DNA of 64,000 nucleotides from Providencia rettgeri (GTDB lineage Bacteria; Pseudomonadota; Gammaproteobacteria; Enterobacterales; Enterobacteriaceae): assembly GCF_013255915.1 (NCBI RefSeq), contig NZ_CP053896.1, forward strand, positions 3,658,001-3,722,000, written 5' to 3'. This document shows positions 31,959-40,584 of this stretch, one piece after another. Every line of letters begins with the position of its first letter. Positions within the stretch are counted from its first letter, which is position 1. A model generated the notes under the pieces. It did not search any database. It had not been told where the DNA came from and was given only the letters and a program-made list of their open reading frames with translations. The position numbers and the translations under genes are program-made.

Positions 31959-32067
31959 TTCATTCTCCAAACCCAATTATTCCATCTTAAGGAAATAATT
32001 GTGGATTAAAACAGTTTTTAAGGTTTTTTAACCTTAGATGAGGTAATGTTTAATAAATTGAGACAAA

Positions 32068-32113
32068 ATGGCACAAAAGGCTACCGTTAATAGAAGTGAT
32101 ACTCTGTTACAAT
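32068..32113 (+). promoter_or_regulatory. Candidate tolC promoter with marbox-like sequence
   Basis: TACAAT at 32108-32113 can serve as a -10 element. Upstream, ATGGCACAAAAGGCT (32068-32082) matches the first part of the MarA/SoxS/Rob box (AYnGCAC), but its 3' part is poor. E. coli tolC is under mar/sox/rob control, which makes a degenerate box here plausible. The call is weak. Confidence 0.3.
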
Positions 32114-32263
32114 AAGCGCCATTATTCAAATCAAAGAGCAACGTAGTGTCTGTTTTTAATAACTGTCTCTAAAACGGATAATTTAATATCTATCGCCTAG
32201 TTAGGCATGGTACGTTTTAGGCAACAGACTCAACTTAATTTGCTGTTTAATCAAGGAATCAAA

Positions 32264-33652
32264 ATGAAGAAACTGCTTCCCCTTTTAATTTCGATGAGTT
32301 TTGTGGGTCTCAGTACCAATAGCTATGCAGAAGATTTACTACAGGTTTACCAAAAATCCAAAGAAAGTAACCCTGAATTAAGAAAATCATTAGCTGAACG
32401 TAATCAAGCTTTTGAAAAAATTAATGAATCTCGCAGCCCATTATTGCCACAATTAGGTTTAGGTGCAGGAGCTAGCTACGGCAGTGGTTACCGTGACGCA
32501 AGAAATACTGAAAGCACAGGTTTAAATGCTTCACTGAAACTCACTCAAGTTGTGTTTGATATGTCGAAATGGCGTCAATTGACTATCCAAGAAAAAACCG
32601 CGGGTATTTCTGATGTCACATACCAAACAAGTCAACAGCAATTAATTTTAGATACTGCAACTGCGTATTTTAATGTGTTAAAAGCGATTGACGCGTTATC
32701 TTATATTGAAGCAAATAAAGAAGCCGTTTATCGCCAATTAGACCAAGTTACACAACGCTTTAACGTTGGCCTTGTTGCCATTACCGACGTGCAAAACGCC
32801 CGTGCAAACTATGATAGCGTTATTGCACAAGAAGTCGCTGGCCGCAATGATTTAGAAAATGCGATTGAAAAACTGCGTCAAGTCAGTGGCGTGTACTACA
32901 GCCAACTTGCTTCTTTAAATATCGACCGCTTTAAAACCAATGAGTTGGGCGATATCAACGCTATCCTAAAAGAAGCAGAAGAGCGTAACCTCAGCCTATT
33001 AAGCGCACGTTTAGCACAAGATGTTTCTCGTGAAAATATTCGCTTAGCAGAAACAGGCCACATGCCAACAGTTAACTTAGATGCATCAACATCAGTCACA
33101 AATAGTTACCAACACGGCAGCGGTTATAATACTCCATATGGTGGTGGTGCGACCAACAGCTATAATGGTCAAAATAGCATTGGCTTAAATTTAAGCATTC
33201 CACTGTATACTGGTGGCGCAGTCAGTTCTCAAGTTGAACAAGCACAATATGGTTTCCAAGGTGCTAGTGAACAACTAGAAAGCGTTTACCGTAATGTGAT
33301 TCAGTTAGTTCGCTCATCATTTAATAACGTATCATCGTCAATCAGTAGCATTAATGCCTACAAACAAGTCGTTGTTTCCGCACAAAGCTCATTAGATGCA
33401 ATGGAAGCTGGCTATCAAGTAGGAACTCGTACCATTGTTGACGTGTTGACAGCAACAACTGCGCTATACCAAGCGAAACAAAACCTGTCTAATGCACGTT
33501 ATGACTACATGATTAACCAACTGAATATCGAATTTGCTCGTGGCACATTGAACGAAGACGATATTGCCCGCCTAAATGCGAATTTAGGTAAAGAGATTTC
33601 AACCTCTGCAAGTAGTATTATTCGTAATACCAACGCGCCAAAAATGAATTAA
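32264..33652 (+). CDS. tolC: Outer-membrane efflux channel TolC
   Basis: Trimeric outer-membrane exit duct for AcrAB-type multidrug pumps and type I secretion. The start at 32264 (MKKLLPLLISMSFVGLS) has AAGGAATC upstream and a signal peptide ending in NSYAE. The mature protein opens DLLQVYQKSKESNPEL. Two structural repeats of helices and strands are visible, with Pro/Gly turns such as PLLPQLGLGAGASYG and MPTVNLDASTSV at equivalent positions. The 462-residue length is slightly below E. coli (493), whose C-terminal tail is longer. It is followed by a terminator and ygiB. Confidence 0.96.
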   Translation: MKKLLPLLISMSFVGLSTNSYAEDLLQVYQKSKESNPELRKSLAERNQAFEKINESRSPLLPQLGLGAGASYGSGYRDARNTESTGLNASLKLTQVVFDMSKWRQLTIQEKTAGISDVTYQTSQQQLILDTATAYFNVLKAIDALSYIEANKEAVYRQLDQVTQRFNVGLVAITDVQNARANYDSVIAQEVAGRNDLENAIEKLRQVSGVYYSQLASLNIDRFKTNELGDINAILKEAEERNLSLLSARLAQDVSRENIRLAETGHMPTVNLDASTSVTNSYQHGSGYNTPYGGGATNSYNGQNSIGLNLSIPLYTGGAVSSQVEQAQYGFQGASEQLESVYRNVIQLVRSSFNNVSSSISSINAYKQVVVSAQSSLDAMEAGYQVGTRTIVDVLTATTALYQAKQNLSNARYDYMINQLNIEFARGTLNEDDIARLNANLGKEISTSASSIIRNTNAPKMN

Positions 33653-34051
33653 AATTCTTAGTTTATTTGAAAATGATATAATGGCCCGCTTATATAGCGG
33701 GTTATTTTTTGAAGGAAGCCAAGTAAATCGTTTAGAATTGCTAATTTGCACTAATTGAACCGCTTACAACCCCTTTTTATTAGCCTCTGGCACAAATTCA
33801 GTTAATTCTCACTCTTATTACTGCGCGCTAGAGCAAAAAACAGCCAATAGTTAACACATTGATATAAAATAAAAATATTATTTTTCCCTTTAACTAATAC
33901 CATGCTAAATAGGAAAAAATAGCAAAAAGTTATCAAAATGATAAATTCAGCTCATTTCTCCTATATTTCTGCTTTAATTTTCAGCGTTTATCCCCTATCC
34001 TAGAGCTAACATCTAAAAACATCTTACTTAATTAAATTCAGGGTAATTACC
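33653..34051. other. tolC-ygiB intergenic region (399 bp)
   Basis: AT-rich. It contains the tolC terminator (33685-33711) and otherwise no recognisable gene, RNA or repeat. The ygiBC promoter is expected in the last 150 bp. Confidence 0.55.
33685..33711 (+). terminator. Rho-independent terminator of tolC
   Basis: CCCGCT (33685-33690) and AGCGGG (33696-33701) form the stem, followed by TTATTTTTT, 32 bp after the tolC stop. Confidence 0.8.
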
Positions 34052-34057
34052 ATGACC

Positions 34058-34756
34058 ATGAAGCGTACCAAAGATATTAATCAGAGCGCCTTCCGTAAGT
34101 CTTGGCGTTCATACCGTTTAGCGCCTGTGGCTGTTGCGGTCAGTGCCGTATTTATGCTTTCCGCTTGTGAAGAAAGTGATGAAACCGTCTCATTGTACAC
34201 AAACGCACAAGACTGTAGCCAAGCGAACCCATCACAAGCAGAACAGTGCACTATCGCCTACAATAATGCGCTACAAGAAGCCGCTAAAACTGCACCTAAA
34301 TATGAAACTCAAGCTGACTGTATTGCTGAGTTTGGTGAAGCTATGTGTACTCAAGCTCCGGCTCAAGCAGGTATTGCAGGCACTAGCTCAACAAATGGTG
34401 AACAAACGGCTCAAGCACAAAGCAGCGGCGGTAGCATGTGGATGCCATTAATGATGGGTTATATGATGGGCCGTATGATGGGCGGTAGCGCTGCATCACA
34501 ACCATTATTCAGCTCAAAAAACCCAGCTAGCCCTGCCAATGGTAAGTTTGTTGACGCTTCAGGTAAAAGCTATGGCCCTGCTGTTGCAGGTGGCCGTTCC
34601 ATGAGCGTACCAAAAACAGCCATGGCACCTAAACCACCAACAACTTCAACAGTTACCCGTGGCGGTTTTGGTGACACCGTAAATAAACAAGCGATGGCAC
34701 AGCGTTCATCTTCTTCTGCAAAATCAACCTCTTCTTCCCGTTCGATGGGTGGTTGA
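34058..34756 (+). CDS. ygiB: YgiB family protein (DUF1190), probable lipoprotein
   Basis: Function not established. The 232 residues start [20 protein letters not shown], the same start as the E. coli homologue, though an ATG at 34052 is better spaced from GGGT. After a basic N-terminus the hydrophobic stretch [20 protein letters not shown] ends in an LSAC lipobox. The mature part has a Cys-containing repeat-like region ([22 protein letters not shown]), a Met/Gly-rich [12 protein letters not shown] patch and a Ser-rich tail. It is co-directional with ygiC, 6 bp apart, as in E. coli. Confidence 0.9.
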   Translation: MKRTKDINQSAFRKSWRSYRLAPVAVAVSAVFMLSACEESDETVSLYTNAQDCSQANPSQAEQCTIAYNNALQEAAKTAPKYETQADCIAEFGEAMCTQAPAQAGIAGTSSTNGEQTAQAQSSGGSMWMPLMMGYMMGRMMGGSAASQPLFSSKNPASPANGKFVDASGKSYGPAVAGGRSMSVPKTAMAPKPPTTSTVTRGGFGDTVNKQAMAQRSSSSAKSTSSSRSMGG

Positions 34757-34762
34757 TAAGTA

Positions 34763-35926
34763 ATGAAACGAGTTCCTATAGTAGAGCGCCCAAACTGGCG
34801 CGAAAAAGCTTCTGAGTTTGGCTTTGAATTTCATACTATGTATGGTGAGCCCTACTGGTCAGAAGATGCGTATTACCAATTTACTATGGCACAAATTGAA
34901 GAAATAGAAGATGCAACCGAGCAGTTGCATCAAATGTGCCTAAAAGTGGTTGAACGTGTTGTTGAAAGCGATGAGTTAATGGCACGTTTTCAGATCCCTA
35001 AGCATTGTTGGGAATTTGTTCGCAGCTCATGGAAAAGCGAACAACCTTCGTTATATTCTAGGCTTGACCTCGCTTACGATGGTATTAACCCTCCTAAGCT
35101 TTTAGAAAATAACGCGGATACTCCAACCTCATTATACGAGTCTGCATTTTTCCAATGGATCTGGTTAGAAGATCAAATTGAAGCAGGGAAATTACCTGAA
35201 AATGCCGATCAGTTTAATAGTATTCAAGAGCAATTGATCGAACGCTTTACGCAATTAAAAGATCAGTATGGTTTTCGCTTGTTGCATATGTCTTGTTGCC
35301 GTGACACTGAAGAAGATCGCGGTACCGTTCAATATCTACAAGACTGTGCAAATGAAGCGGGTATTGCCACTGAATTCTTATATATCGATGAAATTGGCCT
35401 AGGTGAAAAAGGTGAGTTTTCGGATACCCAAGATCAGGTGATTAGTAACCTGTTCAAGTTATATCCATGGGAATTTATGCTAAGAGAAATTTTCTCGACT
35501 AAATTGCAAGACGCTGGCGTACGCTGGTTAGAACCTGCATGGAAGAGCATCATTTCTAACAAAGCTTTATTACCTATGTTGTGGGAAATGTTCCCAGATC
35601 ACCCAAATTTACTGCCTGCCTATTTTGCGGATGGCAAAACCCAGCCAGAACTCGAGAAATACGTTATTAAGCCATTATTTTCTCGTGAAGGTGCTAATAT
35701 CCGTATTATCGAAAATGGTAAGGAAATTGCAGCCGCAGATGGCCCATACGGCGAAGAAGGTATGATTATTCAACAATTCCATCCACTTCCACAATTTGAA
35801 GGTAACTATACCTTAGTCGGAAGCTGGTTGGTGAATGATCAACCTGCGGGGATCTGTATTCGTGAAGATAAAGAACTGATCACTCAAGACTTATCACGTT
35901 TTTACCCACATGCGATCATCGACTAA
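34763..35926 (+). CDS. ygiC: YgiC, ATP-grasp protein of the glutathionylspermidine-synthase-like family
   Basis: ATP-grasp amide ligase related to the synthetase half of glutathionylspermidine synthase. In E. coli its substrate is unknown. The 387-residue length is the family length. Visible ATP-grasp elements are [15 protein letters not shown] (residues about 112-126), [11 protein letters not shown] and [14 protein letters not shown] near the C-terminus. It follows ygiB closely and is preceded in the locus by tolC, an arrangement shared with E. coli, which suggests an envelope-related role. Confidence 0.9.
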   Translation: MKRVPIVERPNWREKASEFGFEFHTMYGEPYWSEDAYYQFTMAQIEEIEDATEQLHQMCLKVVERVVESDELMARFQIPKHCWEFVRSSWKSEQPSLYSRLDLAYDGINPPKLLENNADTPTSLYESAFFQWIWLEDQIEAGKLPENADQFNSIQEQLIERFTQLKDQYGFRLLHMSCCRDTEEDRGTVQYLQDCANEAGIATEFLYIDEIGLGEKGEFSDTQDQVISNLFKLYPWEFMLREIFSTKLQDAGVRWLEPAWKSIISNKALLPMLWEMFPDHPNLLPAYFADGKTQPELEKYVIKPLFSREGANIRIIENGKEIAAADGPYGEEGMIIQQFHPLPQFEGNYTLVGSWLVNDQPAGICIREDKELITQDLSRFYPHAIID

Positions 35927-35946
35927 TCGTATTTAGCGTTAAAAGG

Positions 35947-35982
35947 AAAGCCCAAATATAGCAATATGATTTGGGCTTTTTT
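35947..35982 (+). terminator. Rho-independent terminator of ygiBC
   Basis: AAAGCCCAAAT (35947-35957) pairs with ATTTGGGCTTT (35969-35979), followed by a T-run, 21 bp after ygiC. It faces convergent ygiD and works for both strands in shape. Confidence 0.85.
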
Positions 35983-36007
35983 GTTAGTCAATTCTATAGC
36001 AGAAAAC

Positions 36008-36811
36008 TTACCCTACCTGAATAGACAACATACTTAACGATGCCGACACAATTCCTTCAATCGGTGTACTGATCTCTTCTTGACCATCCCAAGAGCCTAA
36101 AATAGGTAAAATAGGCAAGTAATGTTCTGGTGATGGGTTAGATAATTTGCCATCCTCCCGTTCTAATCCTTTAGTCAGTGGGTGAGGCGTTTCATGACTT
36201 TGCAGATTGTCATATACAAATTTTTCAAAAGATATTGCCCACGGGTACGGCTCAGCATGAGAGTTCTGCCAATTCATCGCCCGTAAATTGTGGACAACAT
36301 TGCCACTGCCCATAATCAGCACGCCTTTCTCCCTTAAAACACTCAATTTTTTACCGAGTTCATAGTGCCAAGTGGCGGGCTTGCTACCATCGATACTCAG
36401 TTGGATCACGGGGATATCCGCTTCTGGATACATACGCAGCAAAATTTCCCATGTACCGTGGTCTAATCCCCACTCTTGTTCATCAAGGTAAATTGGCTCA
36501 GGGGCTAGTAATGAAACAACTTGCTGAGCTAATTCAGGAGAACCAGAAGCTGGATATTCGATTTGATACAAGGCTTCGGGGAACCCGCCAAAATCATGAA
36601 TCGTTTTTGGTTTTAACATCGAAGTCACAGCAGTACCGCGCGTATACCAATGGGCTGAAATCACCAAAATTGCGCGGGGCCGAGGTAAGGCTTTACCGAG
36701 ATTTTCCCACGCTTGAGTGTAAGGATTATCCTCAATCGCATTCATAGGGCTACCATGACCAATAAAAATGGCAGGGATCTTATTTTTTACCACCGAAGTA
36801 TTTACCGACAT
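36008..36811 (-). CDS. ygiD: 4,5-DOPA dioxygenase extradiol-like protein YgiD
   Basis: Class III (LigB-fold) extradiol ring-cleavage dioxygenase. The E. coli homologue opens L-DOPA at the 4,5 bond in vitro, and its cellular substrate is unclear. The 267-residue protein has the expected metal-binding histidines in IGHGSPMNAI (residue about 19), VISAHWYTRG (about 54) and MGSGNVVHNLR. The HDFGGFPEALY motif is near 76. It is convergent with ygiC. Confidence 0.92.
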   Translation of the reverse strand: MSVNTSVVKNKIPAIFIGHGSPMNAIEDNPYTQAWENLGKALPRPRAILVISAHWYTRGTAVTSMLKPKTIHDFGGFPEALYQIEYPASGSPELAQQVVSLLAPEPIYLDEQEWGLDHGTWEILLRMYPEADIPVIQLSIDGSKPATWHYELGKKLSVLREKGVLIMGSGNVVHNLRAMNWQNSHAEPYPWAISFEKFVYDNLQSHETPHPLTKGLEREDGKLSNPSPEHYLPILPILGSWDGQEEISTPIEGIVSASLSMLSIQVG

Positions 36812-36912
36812 GATGATTTCAACTCCAACTCAATTAGTTTCTCCCTACAGCATACGCTTTCCAACAAAAAACACAGTGGGCTAATTATGAGTATGATCAT
36901 CAAAAAAATTGA

Positions 36913-36945
36913 AAAGGCCACGAGGTGTGCAACTCAGTGGCCTTT
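36913..36945 (-). terminator. Rho-independent terminator of ribB
   Basis: In minus-strand sense AAAGGCCAC pairs with GTGGCCTTT across a 15-nt loop and is followed by a U-rich run (TTCAATTTTTTT). It lies about 90 bp after the ribB stop. Confidence 0.75.
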
Positions 36946-37036
36946 ATAACATTCTATATGCTTAACAGACTATTTATTACCTAAATAACTAAAACCATTA
37001 CATTAGATAATATTCAAGATATGACGAGAAAAAAGA

Positions 37037-37690
37037 TTAGCTCGCTTCCTTTTCCTGCAACTGACGATACTGAACTAAGTCTTCAATCGTCACTACAGTC
37101 AAACCATGTTGCTGACCAAACGCAGCCACTTCAGGGGTACGAGCCATAGAACCATCATCATTGGTTAACTCACACAACACACCAGCTGGCTTGAAACCTG
37201 CCAATATTGCTAAGTCGATAGACGCTTCAGTATGACCACGACGCGTTAATACCCCGCCTTCACGGCCACGCAGAGGGAAAACATGTCCTGGGTGGTTAAG
37301 GTCTGAAGGAACGGCGTTATCTGCAATTGCGGCACGAATAGTGGTGATACGGTCTGCGGCAGAAACACCTGTCGTCACACCTTGTGCGGCTTCAATGGTC
37401 ACAGTAAAGCCTGTTTGATTTTGGCTCGTATTGTTATCTACCATCATAGGTAGTTCGAGTTGCTTGCGGCGCTCTTCAGTAATACAAAGGCACACGATCC
37501 CACTGCTATAACGAATGGTAAATGCCATTTGCTCGGCAGTCATAGTTTCTGCTGCAAAAACTAAATCGCCTTCGTTCTCACGATCTTCATCATCAAGAAC
37601 AAGAACACCTTTACCTTGGCGTAATGCCTCGATAGCATTTTCAACACGTTCGATAGGATTGCCAAATACAGAAAGTAGCGAATGATCCAT
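37037..37690 (-). CDS. ribB: 3,4-dihydroxy-2-butanone 4-phosphate synthase RibB
   Basis: Converts ribulose 5-phosphate to 3,4-dihydroxy-2-butanone 4-phosphate and formate in riboflavin synthesis. The 217-residue protein has the acidic metal-binding motif [16 protein letters not shown] near residues 33-48 and the substrate motif [10 protein letters not shown] near 150. It is a standalone RibB without a RibA fusion. Expression is under the FMN riboswitch upstream, and the start codon lies in a predicted hairpin. Confidence 0.97.
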   Translation of the reverse strand: MDHSLLSVFGNPIERVENAIEALRQGKGVLVLDDEDRENEGDLVFAAETMTAEQMAFTIRYSSGIVCLCITEERRKQLELPMMVDNNTSQNQTGFTVTIEAAQGVTTGVSAADRITTIRAAIADNAVPSDLNHPGHVFPLRGREGGVLTRRGHTEASIDLAILAGFKPAGVLCELTNDDGSMARTPEVAAFGQQHGLTVVTIEDLVQYRQLQEKEAS

Positions 37691-37853
37691 GGTAAAAAAC
37701 CTCTTAAATAGTTATTAACTAGTTACCAGAATCAAGGCAGTCTTAGGAATACGAGAAATGGTGAATATATAAATAGCCAATAAAAGGCATTTACCTATTC
37801 AGGTATGCAGAACACTATTGTGCGTAATCGCACAAACATGCAGATACTGTTAA

Positions 37854-37995
37854 TTCTCTCCCATCCGGACTATAACCGTCGGCCCCAGATTCACACTGGG
37901 TCTGCTGACCTTTACCATAAAAATGATAAAGCGCTCGCGGGCTTCATGCGTGATGCATGTTTACCGCCGGTGGGGACTTTCACCCCGCCCTGAGA
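37854..37995 (-). promoter_or_regulatory. FMN riboswitch (RFN element) in the ribB leader
   Basis: Read on the minus strand, the conserved RFN blocks appear in order: TCAGGGCGGGGTGAAAGTCC, CCACCGGCGGTAA, a variable arm with an ATGCATCACGCAT stem, AAGCCCGCGAGCG, GGTCAGCAGACC, GTGTGAATCTGGGGCCGACG, and GTTATAGTCCGGATGGGAGAG. The aptamer ends about 165 nt before the ribB start, as in other enterobacteria. Confidence 0.95.
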
Positions 37996-38146
37996 TATAC
38001 GCAATTAATATAACGCCAATAATTCAAGTTCGCAACGATGATAATCAAAATTGGCGAATGACTCACACTTTTAGCCAAAAAACATGAATAAAAACTTAGA
38101 GTTATCAAGGTTAATTTCACTACCGGCTCTAAACCTCTCTCTAAAT

Positions 38147-38176
38147 AATTCAAGCTAGCGCAAGGCAGCAAGAGGT
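38147..38176. repeat. Possible remnant of an ERIC-like left end
   Basis: AATAATTCAAGCTAGCG and CAAGGCAGCAAGAGG resemble the left end of the units at 12829 (GTTGCAGCTAGGCGGCAAGAG). There is no central palindrome or right end, so this is a decayed fragment at best. Confidence 0.3.
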
Positions 38177-38233
38177 ATTAAACTAGTCCCAACAATTCAC
38201 AACAATATTTTGATAAACTTAAGGACCCGCGAA

Positions 38234-38500
38234 ATGCTCGATCCGAAAAAAATTGAACAAGTTGCCCGCCAAATTCAAGGCGCTTTACCACAAGGCGTAC
38301 GCGATTTAGGTGAAGATTTTGATAAAAAACTGCGTTCACTGTTACAATCACAACTCGGCAAATTAGATTTAGTCAGTCGTGAAGAATTTGATATTCAAAC
38401 TCAAGTCTTATTACGCACCCGTGAAAAATTAGCGAAGATGGAACAACGCGTCAGCGCACTCGAAGCCCATTTAAATGTAGAAGAAAAAACGGCTGAGTAA
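38234..38500 (+). CDS. ubiK: Ubiquinone biosynthesis accessory factor UbiK (YqiC)
   Basis: Accessory factor of the Ubi complex that supports aerobic ubiquinone synthesis with UbiJ. The start at 38234 ([18 protein letters not shown]) has AAGGA 8 bases upstream. At 88 residues it matches the BMFP family. An amphipathic N-terminal helix (residues 1-35) leads to a C-terminal coiled coil (about 50-80, [16 protein letters not shown]) that drives trimerisation. It diverges from ribB, with orphan hicB convergent downstream. Confidence 0.93.
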   Translation: MLDPKKIEQVARQIQGALPQGVRDLGEDFDKKLRSLLQSQLGKLDLVSREEFDIQTQVLLRTREKLAKMEQRVSALEAHLNVEEKTAE

Positions 38501-38540
38501 TTAAATTGAAAAAGTGACACCGATTAAGGCGTCACTTTTG

Positions 38541-38894
38541 TTATTTGATATTCAGTTCACGCTCAAGCAGCTGAACAATATACTGATTTTTAGAAACATT
38601 ATGCTCAGTTGTTACCGCATTTAAATAAGCCTCTAAGCGGCCTGGGTAACGCAGCGTAAATGACTTTACCGTTTCTTGTTCTTTGAACGGGTTAATCCCT
38701 TCTTCTTGGCAGCCTTCGATGTATTCTGCTAAAGAAATTCGCGCTTCTTTTTCTAACCCTTCAATGCTATCAGAAACAAAATCACAGTAACCACTTACAT
38801 CTAAAAACTTACCACGAAATGCTTTAATTTCAGCTTCATAGATAACAGATGCAGGATGGCCGTCTATCGTCATCACATTACTGCTTTTAATCAT
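38541..38894 (-). CDS. HicB-family antitoxin-like protein without a HicA partner
   Basis: The 117-residue protein has an N-terminal HicB-like RNase H-fold segment (residues about 12-60: ASVIYEAEIKAFRGKF, then DSIEGLEKEARISLAEYIEG). The C-terminal ribbon-helix-helix DNA-binding domain is at about 78-115 (KSFTLRYPGRLEAYL, then NVSKNQYIVQLLEREL). In HicAB systems HicB neutralises the HicA mRNA interferase and represses the operon. No HicA-sized frame lies in the 170 bp upstream, and ubiK lies 40 bp downstream, so it is an orphan. GGGGTGG precedes the start, and its own promoter carries three candidate operators. Confidence 0.85.
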   Translation of the reverse strand: MIKSSNVMTIDGHPASVIYEAEIKAFRGKFLDVSGYCDFVSDSIEGLEKEARISLAEYIEGCQEEGINPFKEQETVKSFTLRYPGRLEAYLNAVTTEHNVSKNQYIVQLLERELNIK

Positions 38895-38918
38895 ATTCCA
38901 CCCCTATCGTCTATTCCA

Positions 38919-38981
38919 TGACGTCATATTGTGATATCAAAATCTAAAGCAAAAAAAATATGACGTCAACATTTGACGCCA
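38919..38981 (-). promoter_or_regulatory. hicB promoter with three TGACGTCA-type operators
   Basis: In minus-strand sense, TTGACG (38964-38969) and TAGATT (38941-38946) are separated by exactly 17 bp, a good sigma-70 promoter 47 bp upstream of hicB. The palindrome TGACGTCA occurs at 38919-38926 and again at 38961-38968, overlapping the -35. A variant TGACGCCA lies at 38974-38981. The two perfect sites are 42 bp apart, four helical turns. This layout fits autorepression by the ribbon-helix-helix domain of HicB. Confidence 0.6.
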
Positions 38982-39002
38982 CATTGATTTTAAATAAATA
39001 AA

Positions 39003-39037
39003 AACCTCACGGCGTTTTTACATACCCACGTGAGGTT
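39003..39037 (-). terminator. Rho-independent terminator of hldE
   Basis: In minus-strand sense AACCTCAC pairs with GTGAGGTT around a 19-nt loop, followed by TTTATTTATTT. It lies 28 bp beyond the hldE stop and may close the ygiF-glnE-hldE series. Confidence 0.75.
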
Positions 39038-39064
39038 ATTAACTCGCTAATTAATAATGATAAA

Positions 39065-40492
39065 TTAACTGGTTTTCATGATATTTTTGATGATATTGGT
39101 TGTAGAAATACCATCTTCAAAGTTAAGTACTTTAACTTCGCCTCCCGCGGCCCATACCTCCGCACTGCCCGCGATCTCTTCAGGGCGGTAATCCCCCCCT
39201 TTAACTAAGATATCAGGCAAAACTTCTGCGATTAGACGCTGTGGAGTGTCCTCTTCAAAAGCCACGACCCAATCTACTGCCCCTAAAGCCCCTAGAACAG
39301 TCATACGCTGTTCTAATGGGTTAACTGGACGTGTTTCACCTTTTAAGCGGCGTGTCGAAGCATCGCTATTTACAGCTACAATTAGGCGGTCACCCAATTT
39401 ACGCGCGTTAGCTAAATAAGACACATGCCCAGCATGGAGAATATCAAAACAGCCATTAGTCATCACTACACGTTCGCCGCGCAGTCTTGCATTCTCAACC
39501 GCTTGTTTTAATTCACTTTCAGTCATAACACCAAAACCAGTGTCAGCACGGCCACGAATAGCGTTTTCTAATTCAATAGGCGAAACCGTTGAAGTCCCTA
39601 ATTTGCCCACCACCACGCCTGCTGCGGCATTAGCTAGTGCGCAGGCTTCATGTAATGGGCGGCCAGATGCAATAGAGGCAGCGAGAACACCAATAACCGT
39701 ATCCCCTGCCCCCGTCACGTCAAACACTTCTTGTGCTTGAGTCGGTAAATGCAATGGGGCTTCATCACGGCGAATTAAGCTCATACCTTGTTCTGAGCGC
39801 GTAATTAGCAGCGCTTTAAGCTCCAATGACTGAAGCAGCTTCATGCCTTTTTCTTCAACGTCTTGGTTGTTTTTACATGGCCCAACAATCGCTTCAAACT
39901 CAGACATATTTGGCGTCAATAAAGTTGCCCCACGGTAACGTTCGAAATTGTTTCCTTTCGGGTCAATCAAGACTGGAACATTGGCCTTGTTGGCGAGCGC
40001 TATCATCTTTTCAACATGAGTTAACGCCCCTTTTGCATAGTCAGACAGCACTAGTGCGCCAATGTGTGGCAGTGCTTGTTCTATGCGCTCCAGTACAGGG
40101 GCAACATCCACGTTTTCAAAACCTTCTTCAAAATCGAGGCGAATAAGTTGCTGATTACGTGAAAGTACGCGTAATTTAGTAATGGTTGGATGGGTGGGGA
40201 TAGCCACAAAATCACAACGAACCTGCACGGCATTTAAATTTTTAGTGAGTGCTTTTGCCGCGTCATCAATTCCAGTTAACCCCACAAGGCGTGAATTTGC
40301 ACCCAATGACGCAATATTCATCGCGACGTTAGCCGCACCACCGGGACGCTCTTCGACCATTGTGACTTTAACAACCGGGACAGGGGCTTCTGGCGAGATA
40401 CGGTTTGCAGGACCATGCCAATAACGGTCTAACATAACATCACCAACCACCAGCACACCGGCTTGTTTATAATCCGGAAGAGTTACTTTCAT
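39065..40492 (-). CDS. hldE: Bifunctional heptose kinase/adenylyltransferase HldE (RfaE)
   Basis: Makes ADP-D-glycero-manno-heptose for the LPS inner core. The N-terminal ribokinase-like domain (about residues 1-318) phosphorylates heptose 7-phosphate, and the C-terminal domain (about 344-475) transfers AMP. The kinase domain shows [16 protein letters not shown] and the [11 protein letters not shown] anion hole. The nucleotidyltransferase domain shows [16 protein letters not shown]. The length of 475 matches E. coli (477). It follows glnE on the same strand. Confidence 0.97.
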   Translation of the reverse strand: MKVTLPDYKQAGVLVVGDVMLDRYWHGPANRISPEAPVPVVKVTMVEERPGGAANVAMNIASLGANSRLVGLTGIDDAAKALTKNLNAVQVRCDFVAIPTHPTITKLRVLSRNQQLIRLDFEEGFENVDVAPVLERIEQALPHIGALVLSDYAKGALTHVEKMIALANKANVPVLIDPKGNNFERYRGATLLTPNMSEFEAIVGPCKNNQDVEEKGMKLLQSLELKALLITRSEQGMSLIRRDEAPLHLPTQAQEVFDVTGAGDTVIGVLAASIASGRPLHEACALANAAAGVVVGKLGTSTVSPIELENAIRGRADTGFGVMTESELKQAVENARLRGERVVMTNGCFDILHAGHVSYLANARKLGDRLIVAVNSDASTRRLKGETRPVNPLEQRMTVLGALGAVDWVVAFEEDTPQRLIAEVLPDILVKGGDYRPEEIAGSAEVWAAGGEVKVLNFEDGISTTNIIKNIMKTS

Positions 40493-40584
40493 CCTGCACT
40501 CCAGTCTTAAAAAGGAAATCTGATAATAATTAGCAACAATACTAGCATATTGCGCTGTTTAGCTAAATAAAATGCGTTTGTTCT

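Larger units (their letters stand above)
37691..38233. other. ribB-ubiK intergenic region (543 bp)
   Basis: It holds the long ribB leader with its FMN aptamer (37854-37995), a TGTGCG/CGCACA hairpin at 37819-37834, the start-codon hairpin arm at 37723-37734, a weak ERIC-like remnant at 38147-38176, and the short ubiK promoter region. No protein-coding gene is evident. Confidence 0.7.
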
